Below are positions 37,111 to 48,010 of a DNA stretch of 64,000 bases, in pieces. The DNA lies in the NCBI GenBank assembly GCA_019009955.1, contig CM032230.1, forward strand, positions 108,317,501 to 108,381,500. Reading direction: 5' to 3'. This stretch comes from Riptortus pedestris (lineage: Eukaryota > Arthropoda > Insecta > Hemiptera > Alydidae). How positions within the stretch are numbered: the first letter of the stretch is position 1; each line of letters starts with the position of its first letter. The translations under genes were made by a program, and so were the position numbers. The notes under the pieces are model-generated. The model saw nothing but the letters and a program-made list of their open reading frames with translations. It did no database searches and had not been told where the DNA came from.

Positions 37111-37649
37111 AAAAAAATAAATAAATAAAAAAAGTAGTGAAAAAATATATAGATGATCGAGATAGATGTAAGAATTGCCAGATGTTAAAAAAAATCAAAA
37201 TTAAGCTGCAGGTCCAATTTTAAATAACGATATAAATGTGGATAAAAAAATATTTACAATTTACTCACAAAATGCAGGTACTTATACAAAACGAGAGTTA
37301 TAGATATTACCGGGCGATGATAACCTAGTAGTTTTCGCACTAAAACCTTCGGAAACAAAACATAATATAATAGAGAGGAGATTTAACTGAAAACAAAAAG
37401 TCTCCATTGATCTTATATTTGCAACAGAATGTATTGTATAAGAATTGTATAAAATGATCACATGAAGTAAGATTTACGGACGAGATGAACAGTACTGGAG
37501 TATTTAAAATAGTAAAACATCCTTGGGCCCTGAAATCTTAAGTCTGAGTTTTGTCATGAAACGTTTATCCTGTTTGGAAATGAATAAATAAAAGAAGACG
37601 CTAAGGAAGTGTAACTTCTATTTGTTGCCAAAGGTTATAAATAAATAAT
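37111..37649. other. AT-rich DNA with no recognisable gene
   Basis: Nothing is supportable here. The dispersed word GCAGGTCCAATTTTAAATAA lies near 37208. Confidence 0.6.
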
Positions 37650-37866
37650 GGGGCTCAGGTTAGCCATGTGAGTTAAGGCGTTGCCTTTAATCTGACATGG
37701 TAAACCTAGAGTGGCGAGTTCGATTCGCGCCTAGACAAAGGGATTTATTTAGTGACGGAATTCATTAAATAAAATCTTGAGTCCCATCCCTGGCTAGAAA
37801 AGGGTGGTAACCTGTAGAAAACCCGTCCCAATCAGCCGTAGTTGCAAAAAGTGTAGGTTAATGAAT
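37650..37866 (+). mobile_element. SINE-A, full length, reference copy
   Basis: The best-preserved copy. The head GGGGCTCAGGTTAGCCATG resembles a tRNA 5' half and holds an A-box-like segment. B-box GAGTTCGATTC lies at 37716-37726, so transcription by RNA polymerase III is expected by analogy with other tRNA-derived SINEs. The body starts after GCGCCTAGACAAAGGGATTT, continues with GAAAAGGGTGGTAACCTGTA, and ends CCAATCAGCCGTAGTTGC then an A/T-rich tail without a long poly-A. It encodes no protein and depends on an unidentified LINE. No target duplication is clear. Confidence 0.9.
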
Positions 37867-40504
37867 AATTTAAATTTAAATAAAAAATGTACACCCACAC
37901 TTTCTATTTGATGTAGTGTGCTAAGAAGAGAATTTAAAAGTTTTTATAGAGGTTATTTGTAACCCCCAAGCTAATCAACACCCCCTCCCCCCTATAATGG
38001 CTATATTTTAAGAATTTCAAAACTAATACACCATCATAAATGACAAGATTTCTATACTAAAGGATATCAACGATTTTTTTTTGTCAAAATATCACTCCGA
38101 GGGACAAGGAATAAATATAATACTTATAAATGTTACGTAAAGGAAGTTATATGTATAGCAGGATATTTGTGGGCGAAATCTGGCATCACGTGGGATCATG
38201 TAATTTATTGAAAATAGCGTCATAAGTACTTCATTTTCATTTATTATAAATGTTAATATAATAACATTTATTGTTTCATTTATCAAAACTGCTCCCTTTG
38301 TTAATCCCCCTTTAGTTCATTTTCAATCGTGGGCTTTATCACTTCCGGATAATTTGAAATTGAACGTAATATTTAGACTTCTATTATTTACAATCAACCT
38401 CCTGACTTTGTTTGAGTGGTTAGGCACTTTGTACCGTTTGTTTGATACATTTCTTATTGTAGACTTCATAATTTTAAAGTTCGGTTCAACTTAATGTATT
38501 TGCATTATTGTAAGGAAGTTATTTTTGTATTATATTTTTTGGAGTATAGAAGCATGCTCGTTTGACTCGTGTAAAATAAGTTGGGATTTTTTAGCGACTT
38601 CGAGTAAATAAACGTATAATAGAAAAAGAATTTCGATATTATTACATTTTTAATCGTGGCATTTTTTGACGAACCACAGAAAAAAACTGTTTCAAAATTT
38701 CAATTAGTGTGTTAATGTTTAAGCACCTGAAAACTGCTTAATCTGCTTTAATAATATTTTAGGGAAATCAGGGGATGACCACATGTACAAAGTAGAAATA
38801 TCTCGGAACAGATTTAACCATCGTTGAAGAATCACTTTTTTTCTTTATCTGAAATTATATTTTGTAACCTTTTCTGATCTAATATCTCTGATAATTATGC
38901 CTCAAGTTGTATAATGTTTCATGATAGGTTTTGTATAATGTAATGTTCTACAAATTATTGCTCAATACAAATCTCTGGTAGTAGTATTTTTTTCTTTCTG
39001 AGCACTTTTTTTAAAAAAAATATTACCTTTGCATTTTCTGAGTTCAGCATATGAATTAATATATTTCAATATAAAAGTTAATTAATTTTTGTTTCGATTA
39101 TGCCCTTACTAAGCTAGAATAGTGATAAGTGGTCAGACATGACGTCATCTGGTTATGAAAAATCTTCTTAGTTTACGAAATTCGATATTTAGAAGCTTCG
39201 GGTGAAACTCAAGGCTGAGTTTGTAGTTGCCCGATAGAGGGAAATAAAAATTGGTGGTCTAGATAGGGTGGAAAATGTAAAATATTAAAATCGTTGTTAT
39301 TATGTTACACATCGCAATAGGTTATATAACCTTAATCACATCTCTTTTCGAAAGATTATTTCCTACAATTTTTGTTCCATACATTTCTTTATCTAGAATA
39401 TTAAGGAAGTTATTACATCCTGACATGTCTTATCAAATCATAAACTCCGTATATTGTTTACATTGAGCTCAATGGAGCAGAAAACTAAAGGTGAGATAAT
39501 AAGTCACTTTCATGTATCGGAACTTTCGACTTTCACTTGAACTTTGTAAATGTATCAAATATGTCAGCTCTATTTTTTGTGTGGGAATCGCGCTAAGTAT
39601 GCACTGCAACTGCATGACGGCATTTAAAATTTAGACTCGCGGCTGATGTGAAGTAGCATCGAGTAATTCGAATGACGAAGGGCCTGCCACCGACAGATAG
39701 CCATCTTGAACCCAAGGTTGATGAGTCGCCAGTTCGCCTCCATCAATATCATTCCTGTGTCACATCTCGGCTTGTTTACTTTCTCAAATGCAAATACTGT
39801 CATCGCGAATACTCACTCCGCCAGTAACGGAGTCCGTGTCTTTGAAACCATTTAGACCCGGCAAGTCTTATTTGTTATTGCTGCGCACCTTGTAATAATA
39901 AGTGTACTGTTGGGCTCAACAAACCTATTGACAAGCCCGCTCCAAGGACTTGTCATATCCAGCATTTCTCCGAATCAATCCTGATATCAAATTAGGACAA
40001 AGGGCAATTTCATCGTACAGCAAAGATAATGAAATTATTGATTTAAGAAATCTTAACTGTTCTCATATTAGCTTATCACTGAATTCCAAAAAAACAACTG
40101 TTCTAGTTTGATACTGATCTCATAAACCATTCAACATCCTAATTTCGTTGGCACCTGCTGCTGCTACATCAGGAAAGACTTTCCTCGCTTTCGAATTTCA
40201 TGAATCTACGTGTTCTCTTTTAAAAAAAATAAAAGTTGACTAATCGTGGATGGAAAAAAGAGACAATGGTGAACTTATAAGTGTATTTTTTTTGTTTTTG
40301 TACGTGCCCTAAAAACATGTGATTTCCTCAAGATTCCTTGTTATTGATGTTAAATTATATAAGGTGAAATACAAGTTAATATGTTAGTGATTTCTGTTAT
40401 TTTAAAAACTTTTGATACCATTATTAATATTGATAGGTACCAATATTAACCTATCTGTTATCAATTTGTGTATTTGTATCTGCAACCTATTTGTGTTTTT
40501 AATT
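37867..40504. other. AT-rich DNA with a less AT-rich segment at 39580-40000
   Basis: Most is AT-rich without signals. The 39580-40000 part contains words such as ATGCAAAT, TTGTTTAC and ACAAAGGG. A frame open for about 58 codons crosses 39680-39860 but has no recognisable domain. It is a candidate non-coding regulatory segment only by composition. A possible family H end remnant (TCTTCTTAGTTTACG) lies near 39163. Confidence 0.4.
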
Positions 40505-40655
40505 GAGTCCCGCAACGATGGCGATTCGCTCATCGACCAGTAGAACTTTAAAAAAAAAGAAAAAAGCTTAAAAAGAGAAAGAAAATGAAGAATCTCAAAC
40601 GAGCAACGGATTATAGTCATTCCTGAAACCATTTATGAAAACTAGTGTTTAAAAA
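40505..40655 (-). mobile_element. LINE-type 3' untranslated tail, copy 2
   Basis: The minus strand reads CACTAGTTTTCATAAATGG through CGCCATCGTTGCGGGACTC, matching copy 1 at 32512-32670. A SINE-A copy lies directly upstream on the same strand, and a Jockey-like C-terminus lies beyond that. The parsimonious reading is one LINE 3' end interrupted by a SINE. Confidence 0.55.
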
Positions 40656-40660
40656 TTCTT

Positions 40661-40843
40661 ATTATTTATTAACATCCACTTTTTGTACTATCGCTAAATG
40701 GGACGGGTTATCTACAGATTACCAATCTTTTCTAGTCAAGGAGAGACTAAGGATTTTATTTAATGAGTTCGTCACTAAATAAATTCCTATTACCATGTGG
40801 GAATTGGACTCTCCACTAGGTTTACCACTAGAATAAAATGCAG
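40661..40843 (-). mobile_element. SINE-A, probably inserted in a LINE 3' end
   Basis: Minus-strand tail (TTTATTAACATCCACTTTTT), body (TCGTCACTAAATAAATTCC) and a short head remnant (CTCTCCACTAGGTTTACC). The first part of the head is missing. Confidence 0.75.
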
Positions 40844-40976
40844 TAAGTAAAAAAAAATAAAAATGAAAAGCTGAAGAAGGAAAACAAGAAAAGCGAAATA
40901 AAACAAAATAAATAAAAGTGTATACACCCTCCTAATATTTATAGAAAGTGACGAATACTGTGAAGAAACTGTAGAC

Positions 40977-41245
40977 TCACAGTATGTTGTATATATTAAT
41001 GTTTTCTAGATGTCTAATGATTGTATCAATGTAATTACTGTTATCAGTCAATAGTTCTTGTAAGTCATGTGGAATGTTTAAACATTCCCGTCGTCTGCAG
41101 ACAGTTAATATGTTATTTACTGTCAAAGTTTCGTTGCAGTGTCTACAAGTTCTTTTTTGTCATGAAGTGTCTGTGAATCAATAAGGAATGGCCAATGCGT
41201 AGTCTGGTCAGCTCAACTTCCTCTCTTAATGTGCTCCTGTTGCTA
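40977..41245 (-). pseudogene. Jockey-like LINE polyprotein, C-terminal remnant
   Basis: The minus strand translates to ELTRLRIGHSLLIHRHFM, the classic sequence that follows the RNase H-like part of Jockey/I-type LINE polyproteins. After a frame change within a run of A at about 41157 it continues as RTCRHCNETLTVNNILTVC, a cysteine/histidine motif with the usual C-x2-C spacing. Another 30 or so residues lead to a stop at 40977-40979, so the natural C-terminus is preserved. About 88 residues remain of a protein normally near 900, with one frameshift. It has been dead for some time. The 3' untranslated part probably continues to 40505 around the SINE insertion. Confidence 0.75.
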
Positions 41246-43025
41246 GATGACTATTCCTGGACTGTAATATGCAATTCATAAGTATAGATGAAAAATAAAA
41301 CAAACTCTTCAGGAATAAGCAACTTAATGTAAAAAATTGCAAATGTGTGTGCAGTATACATTAGGTAATTGTAATGCAAATTATACTAACGCAACATATA
41401 GTGTAGAATGATGGTAGTATTTCTTCAGGGATAGGTGGAAGAAAAGATGAAGAAATGGGAGGGGGGGGAGGCTCGATTTCAAACTCGAAAATCAATTTAA
41501 TATTTGATTTTTTAATTTTCAAGGTTTTTTAAAAAACAAAAATCATTTAATGTCATATAAATTGCATAATATCCTACAGCAGCAATCGATAAAAAATCAT
41601 AAATATAGAAACACTACTATCATAAATTTAAAAATAACCCTTTTCGTTGGCCCGATTAAATGACCTTGTTGCTCTGATGTAAAACATTAAAAATAGCACA
41701 AGGGATATTCACCTTCATGCCAAATAGTTCTTAGGGCAAACGAACGTAACTCGAGACAGTAAGAAAATATTCGTATTTATTTATTTATTTGTTCACATTT
41801 GTTTTACATTTATGAGTATGCTTTTATTCTGAGGTTTGAACATTAATAATTTTATAAACATTTGAGTAGTTTTGCATTAATTATACTGTTAATGTTCAAA
41901 AGGCGAAAGTACTTACATTTCAAACCATAGATTCCCCTTAGCTTTAGAAGATTTATGTAGACCAATTTACTTGTATTTTTGTTTCCAGGATTGCTTTTCG
42001 GTTTGAACATGAAGTATGGCTAGTTGTTATGAGGGAAATGAAGATTTGTACATCTATTTTTATTTTTATTCACGAATTCTTAGTTCAGTGTATTTCAATA
42101 CATTACAAAACAAAAAAATTCTACCGTTGACTGCGTAAACTAAGCAGGTTTCCACGTGCAATATTAAAAAATATAGTACATTCTTGGCTCTTGCGTATTT
42201 TTTAGTTTAAATGGGCGTTCTAACGTTACGTCACTGGAATAACTCAATAATTAGCATCATCCTTTTTCAATCCGTATTTTTCGCTTATTAAGGACACGAT
42301 AAAAACAATATGTGCTATAAAAGCTGAGGATAAGACATAATAGCCAATTGAGATGTTCGGATGGGTAAGAGTCGACTTTTACCTTAGAAAATACGTATTA
42401 ATATATGAGTTTCAACAAAATGAACCGAAAACCATTAATAGGAAAAATATTTCCTATTGTGGATAAATATACCCACATGAATAAAATCTTTTAATGGTGT
42501 TAGGGAGTGAATATTATAATGAAAGATTTATATATCTCTTAAATTTATATCTATGTTATATTTTTATCTCTTTGGAATTGTAAGATATAGGTTAGGTGTA
42601 AAAACACATGTTTTGTAGATACACAAGATAGGTATTTGTTTTCTGAGTCATAAATTAAAGAATAAAGAGACACATTCTGATTAAACATTGTAAACCTTTT
42701 TTTTGTGTTTAAGAACAAATGGGAAGACCAAGAGCAAAGAAATATAGGATTTTATCTTTTCTACTTTGAGTATATCCCCACTCCTCCGGATTTGGCCTTT
42801 AATGAGTTAACGTGTAGTTTCATATGTAAACCCCTGGTTGCCGAGTCAATAGTAATGAAATGAAAATAATAGTTGGTACAGTGTTTGAAGTTTTGAACCG
42901 AGAGCATTGTTTCTTATTTCGTGATAAATGCATCGAGTTTTATAGCAAACATTGGTGAAAAGTGCGTTATGAGCGTTATGGTGTAATTTCCCTGTAGAAG
43001 AATGATAAAAAAAAAAAAATAAATA
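41246..43025. other. AT-rich DNA with an isolated family H right terminus
   Basis: At about 42127-42163, on the minus strand, GACTGCGTAAACTAAGCAGG and TTTCCACGTGC form the family H right terminus without recognisable modules. A poly-G run lies near 41460. Nothing else is seen. Confidence 0.5.
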
Positions 43026-43337
43026 AAGACCTCAAATGATTATTATAATTATTTATATTTATCGACTAGTTTCGCATCCACAAGACGCCTTATACGGGGG
43101 AAATATAATATAAAGAGTTAACTAACGTTTACATAGTTATATAGGACTTTCCACCATCCGTGTCAGTCAGAGAATGGCTAACGAAGTATGGAGGGTCAAG
43201 TCAGCTGATTTATATCGATACGTCACAAAGCAAAAAATATCGATTATCCCTAATGCAGTTTAGTTAACCTCTTTGCATTATATTTTCTCCTGATGAGGTG
43301 TCATGTGGACGCAAAACCAATAATCATTTGAGGTTTT
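43026..43337. mobile_element. Foldback MITE, inverted arms about 100 bp
   Basis: The left arm AAAGACCTCAAATGATTATT and the complement of the right arm, AAAACCTCAAATGATTATTG, start alike. They stay alignable through GTTTCGCATCCACAAGACG / GGTTTTGCGTCCACATGACA to AAAGAGTTAACTAA / AAAGAGGTTAACTAA, interrupted by an AT-rich insertion in the left arm. The centre of about 110 bp is unique. No protein is encoded. A SINE-A tail starts where the right arm ends. Confidence 0.7.
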
Positions 43338-43339
43338 AT

Positions 43340-43438
43340 TATTATTTATTAACGTCCACTTTTTGCAACTTCGCCACTCTAGGTTTACCATGTGTGATAA
43401 AGGTCAACGCTTTAACTCGCATGGCTAACCTGAGCCCC
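43340..43438 (-). mobile_element. SINE-A with its body deleted
   Basis: The tail (TTTATTAACGTCCACTTTTT then GCAACTTCG) is joined directly to the head complement (CCACTCTAGGTTTACCATG to AACCTGAGCCCC). About 110 bases of body, including the B-box, are missing. Confidence 0.75.
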
Positions 43439-43603
43439 ATTTGAGTTTTTTATTATTGTTGAACTTCCGCCATAGACTGGTTAATTTGGAGTTAAATAGG
43501 TTATATTTAAAAAAATAATAATAATTATAATATTGTGGGTCGAAAACTGCGTATATGAAAAATTACGCTGAGTTAATCGTGTATTTAAGTAGTACAAAGT
43601 AAA
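43439..43603. other. Short AT-rich spacer
   Basis: No feature is seen between the SINE and the LTR-like unit. Confidence 0.6.
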
Positions 43604-44001
43604 TGAAAGCATCCGACCGATAGCAGGGCCAATGGCGCTAGGAATGTTCTATGTTCGCCCGTCAGTCAGTTACTTCTCAGTTTTCTTACTAGTGAATAAC
43701 TGTCCGTTCAGCGCAGCTTTAGTGAACAGTGTTCTTTGTGAAGATCAGTGCAGTGCAGTGTTTTGTGAACTTCAGTGATTCTCGTGGTCCTGAGTTATTC
43801 TACTGTGCAATTAGAAGTGAAGTTATCGGTATATATTGTCAGTAGTAGTGAAGAATAAGTTACTAAGCAGCAAGAGGTGTGCAGTTTATCGTCAAATAAA
43901 TTGTGCAGTAATAAAACGCAAAATTTTGTGTGTTTAATTCTTGAAATCCAAAAGAATCTTAATAATGAACGTTTTTTATTATTTTTGCAATATACGTAAC
44001 A
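43604..44001 (+). mobile_element. Solo-LTR-like unit, copy 1
   Basis: It starts TGAAAGCATCCGACC and ends CAATATACGTAACA, giving TG...CA ends. It matches the units at 60195-60677 and 62182-62860 in order: an AAGCATCC start, a CAGTTTTCTT initiator region, AGATCAGTGCAGTGCAGTG, GTGAACTTCAGTGATTC, AAATTGTGCAGTAATAAAA and CTTGAAATCCAAAAGAA. The TATA box is not clear in this copy. The AATAAA-like words near the 3' end fit LTR polyadenylation. No primer-binding site or coding sequence follows, hence solo. Superfamily not determined. Confidence 0.6.
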
Positions 44002-44756
44002 ATATTATTATACAAATGTTGCGCATTGATTGCAAATGGGCATTTTGTACACGGGCAATTCTTTTTCCTTTCATAAAGCACTGAGATGGAGGGCATTTCT
44101 CCTGGCCATAACACGGATTGCTGTACGCTTCGGCCATTAGTGTTCGCCGCTCACTCGAGCGTTGATGGTTGATACAGGCCACTGAAGACCCATTTCGTTA
44201 CGCCCATGACACCGTGCCCGGTTACGTTTCCACAATTCTAGGTTATATAGTTGTGTTTCTAACTCAAACTCAGCCCTTAACGCACTCATTCGTAGCCCGA
44301 CTGTGTTTTCGAGTTTCTTTTCATCTACTGATTTTATTTATTTGTTTCCTTCTTATCGTAACCCGTTTATTTTTTCTGCATTTCCCATGCAAGTTAGCAT
44401 ATCAAATGCATTTGCAGTGTATTACAAATATTTTATATATAAATTATTTCAAGAGTACAATTGTATATAAAGAATTAACAATAATAAGGATAAAAAAAAT
44501 AAAAATAACATATAAAGAGAAGATTATTAGTCTTAAAAAAAAAGAAAAAAAAATTATTGAATATCCGTTAATATTTTAAGTATAGTTGTTGTATCAGCTA
44601 TAATAAGTATTGAACCTATTAATTGTATTAAAACCATGTTTTGCAAATATTTTAAAAGCATTATTATATTTTAAAAATAACTTGTCTTCTACCATTGGAA
44701 ATTTGCCCTTTTTTTTGTTTATATATAATAATTATATATATATAATCCATATATTT
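44002..44756. other. AT-rich DNA downstream of the LTR-like unit
   Basis: 44020-44290 is less AT-rich. Its minus strand has a 67-codon frame (43979-44182, overlapping the LTR end) with a C-x7-C-x4-C arrangement that I cannot assign. A plus-strand frame of 136 codons at 44169-44579 becomes lysine- and isoleucine-rich in AT-rich DNA and looks accidental. Confidence 0.45.
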
Positions 44757-45095
44757 AAAAAGAAAGGTCAAGTTCATTAATGGCAGTAATTGGACTTGTG
44801 GGAGGGGATGTTTAGAGGGAAGGAATTTGGAAAATTCGAAATATCTGCGTTATAATACGTAGGATTGAAAAATTGTAAAGTTATTCCAAATGAAATCTAC
44901 TACAAATATTTTTACGTGCATTTATTCTCTATCATGGGTGTTAACCGAGATATTTGCATTTCTTTAGTTTTCAGCCATTAGCAAATTCCCACTCCTATTC
45001 CTTCCGTTATATCATAAACCACTTTATTGAAAGCTTAAATACCAAATATGGTTTTCAAGAGACCTTTATTATACGAGATACATGTAAATACGTTC
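44757..45095 (+). mobile_element. Family H repeat, core and module ii
   Basis: Begins in the core (AAGGTCAAGTTCATTAATGG), passes the GGGGATGTTTAGAGGGAAGG block and AACCGAGATATTTGCATTTC, and ends in module ii (CACTTTATTGAAAGCTTAAA). Both termini are missing. Confidence 0.7.
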
Positions 45096-46499
45096 TTTTG
45101 ATCCCCAACCCTTCTTTAGCTCTTGGATTACTACAATTTGAGTAATTGAGATAAACGTTATTCTGATTCATTATAAATTGCCATTACTAGACAAAGTAAA
45201 TAGTTTTAAATAAAATTAATATGTTCAGATATATTTCAGTAATTGATTTCTTTTTTTCCGTTGAAGAATATTATAATCCATCTATTCAGTTCTGAGTGGT
45301 TAGCTGACCAGTTTAAAATTCAGAAGCTTTCGTTGTGGAAGTTACTAAAGTGTAAATTGGCTGAAATATTTTTCATATTCTAATTATTCGTATTCACTCA
45401 ATCTCCACGGTGGTGTTAAGTGTTACTATTATATAGAATTATCTCTAGTAAAAATGCACGTGGAGAATCTGTTTAGTTTAGGCAGCCCCGGCTTGACGAA
45501 CTTCTCTAATGATGAACGTGGAATACGTATAATTTTAAAATCTTTCGATATGAAACCTGTTTAATTTAGTCAGGATTGACGAAAATTCCTCGCGGTAATG
45601 CATTCAGCAGATTGACTTCTGTGTTCCTGTTTTTAGGGAGGTTACTCTTGGTTCATTAACGTATTTTGAAAGTAAATTATTTTGAAAAACACTCCCTGGA
45701 CTTGAACATACTGCGCTCGTTAAAAACATACTTTCTGAAATCCAGTTACAATAAATCATGAAATAACATATTTATTATCAGGCGTAGTTATTAACGATAA
45801 ATTATCAGACTACAAACAAAATGTCATCGTTATGCTAATGTTATAAATGAACAGTCATGTAACGTACTATATAGTATTTATATAATATATTATGTAACAC
45901 CTCATTATTAGTGCTAAATCTGTGTAAATTTACATAGTTTGTTTCTCTAATATAGTAACTGCCTCGTAACAACTTTTATACTTTCAAGATGGCGTAAATT
46001 TTTATTGATTTCAAAAAGGGAGGGGAGCAATTTTTCCCGATTACATGAGAAATTTATATTCTTCTTGAAGAATATATGGATACTGCTCCTCCACCCTTAT
46101 CTGGTTTTGTGGAGTATTGTGTTAAAATAATTTATTTAAAAGTGTTGTCAAGAAGAGTTAGACTTCTGGTTTTTGGTACAAAGTAAGGTTAGAGTTCTTT
46201 GATACTCTAGTTGACGCAGATTAACTTTTATTTGCAACAAAGCCGCTGTTTTGAAATACTTGTTACGATTCAGTTTCCAAATAACGAATAACTGACAGGC
46301 ATGATTTTGAACCAGTGAACCTCGGTGTAACGCATTACTTCCTTTAATTCCGTAGAACCTCTGAAGCGTTCAAGCAATTACTAAAACGAGTGTTCCGCTA
46401 CCAATACAATCTTTATTGGTTGAGTACGAAAATATATGTACAGACATGTTGTCACGTTAAAAAAATTAATTACAATTTAGGTTTGTACTTGTTCAGGAG
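45096..46499. other. AT-rich DNA with an isolated family H right terminus
   Basis: A diverged right terminus lies at 45455-45512 (TGCACGTGGAGAATCTGTTT then TTAGGCAGCCCCGGCTTGAC), without adjoining modules. Nothing else is supportable. Confidence 0.5.
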
Positions 46500-47142
46500 T
46501 TTAGAGTCAAACTAGCGGACCCGACAGACGTTGTCCTGCATGATATTTCAAGCGATTAGGATATTAAATTTAATAATATTATGTTTAAAACAAAAGCTAC
46601 TTTTAATAACACAAAAACACAACTTTTGTTATGTGCACGTTTGCCTAAAAACCGATAGAAAATGAAATATCGCGAATTTTTTATTCGGGCCTCCCTATTA
46701 ACCGCCACTCCCGAGGTTCGGACCTAAAAAATTTAATATAGCTTATAATCGTGGAAGAATTAATGCTAATATACATATAGAGTTTTGTTAAGTCGTTAGT
46801 GCCCAATAAAATTTTTGGCTCCCACATTAGTTTTTTAGTGTATATCTCGTTTATACTTTGTTATACTACAAAAGTGAATATAACAAAAGTTACTCTAAAT
46901 AACAAAATAAACAACTTTTGTCCTGTGCATATTTGCCGAAAAACCAATAGCAAACAAAATATTGCTATTTTTAATTTCAGGCCTCCCTTATAACCCCTAC
47001 TCCTGCTCTGCCGGGCTGATTTGTGAATATAAACCATCCAGGGCGTCACCCGAACGCATACAAAATAATTCATTCAAATCGGTCCATCTGGTTAGGAGTT
47101 CAGTGACATACACACGTACAATAGAATTATATATATATTTAA
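46500..47142 (+). mobile_element. Dispersed retroelement with RTE-like tail
   Basis: The start CTAGCGGACCCGACAGACGT then TGTCCTGCATG, and the end AAATCGGTCCATCTGGTTAG then CAGTGACATACACACGTACA with an AATTATATATATA tail, match motifs common in arthropod RTE-like elements and their non-autonomous relatives (from memory of such families, not a search). Inside, a block of about 130 bp occurs twice, about 300 bp apart: AACACAACTTTTGTTATGTG with GGGCCTCCCTATTAACCGCC, and AACAACTTTTGTCCTGTGC with AGGCCTCCCTTATAACCCC. No coding sequence is evident. Confidence 0.55.
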
Positions 47143-47561
47143 ATGGGAGACGTTTTGCGATACAGATTTATTTATTTAATTTTATTAAAGCTATATTCAA
47201 TACGCAACTCTGCCCTCCAGCTCTACTAAGTTTCACTATGGAGTGAGTTATACTCTTTTCCCAGGAGAATTTTCTCATCTATGGATAACAGCATTTCTTT
47301 AACAAGCCAAAACGGTTCACTCACAGAAAGCCAGGTCTGGACATTTAGGTAAGAGTCGAGCCTGTTGTCTTTGGCGGGCAGTTCGGACTTCAGATGGTCA
47401 TGAATCCCGTTTTGCATTTAGTCGCGGGTTCCTAGTTATGACTGTGGGCCCAAAACAGTATTATCCAAAATTCCATTTTACGATTTGAAAAATAGAACTC
47501 TGAAATTACGGATCGCGTTACCCTGACATCCTCGGTATATCCTCACAACCACATTTTGTTA
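47143..47561. other. Less AT-rich DNA with one protein-like open frame
   Basis: On the minus strand 47226-47417 encodes 63 codons with a mixed, protein-like composition (it includes LDSYLNVQTWLSVSEPFWLV). A stop codon directly precedes its ATG. I do not recognise it. It could be a transposase remnant, an exon or chance. Confidence 0.3.
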
Positions 47562-48010
47562 GAAGATTTGCCTACTATGCTTTTGTACTCATGACGCGAA
47601 TTTCTTCAAATGGTTTATCTACGAAAATGAAGTTCGTCCAAAATTGTATATATTTGTAAGTATATATTTGTCTGTTACAGCTCTAGAGGTCGCTACCTAA
47701 CTCAATATTTAAGCGTTTCATCTAAAAATAAAAACCTAGTTCGTTAACGCCACAAATCTGGTAAGGGGGGTGGGTTAAGAGGGCGGTTATAATCGAAAAT
47801 TCAAAATATGTCCTTTACTGTGAGTAAGATCAAAATTGAATAGAACCAATCTTGTTGCAAATGTAAGTCTATGAATGTTGTTAAATACCTTCGTTCTCTA
47901 TCTTCAATATACATATTTGTACTTTCTTATTTTCACCCCCTTTCCTGCTCACGCCATATTAACAATAAGTTCTTATATCAGGAAACAATTTATTCGAAGC
48001 TTAAATAAGG
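47562..48010 (+). mobile_element. Family H repeat, left block to module ii
   Basis: The left block TGTACTCATGACGCGAATTT, core (AAGAGGGCGGTTATAATCG; AGAACCAATCTTGTTGC) and module ii (CATATTAACAATAAGTTC) are in order, with many changes. The right terminus is missing. Confidence 0.65.

Noticed and set aside
37716..37726. Intact tRNA gene at the SINE-A heads
   Set aside because: The B-box is good, but the heads do not close into an acceptor stem and the same head recurs with the SINE body. These are SINEs, not tRNA genes.
44169..44579. 136-codon plus-strand frame, the longest in the window
   Set aside because: It drifts into lysine- and isoleucine-rich sequence in low-complexity AT DNA and shows no domain. 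The start overlaps unrelated sequence.
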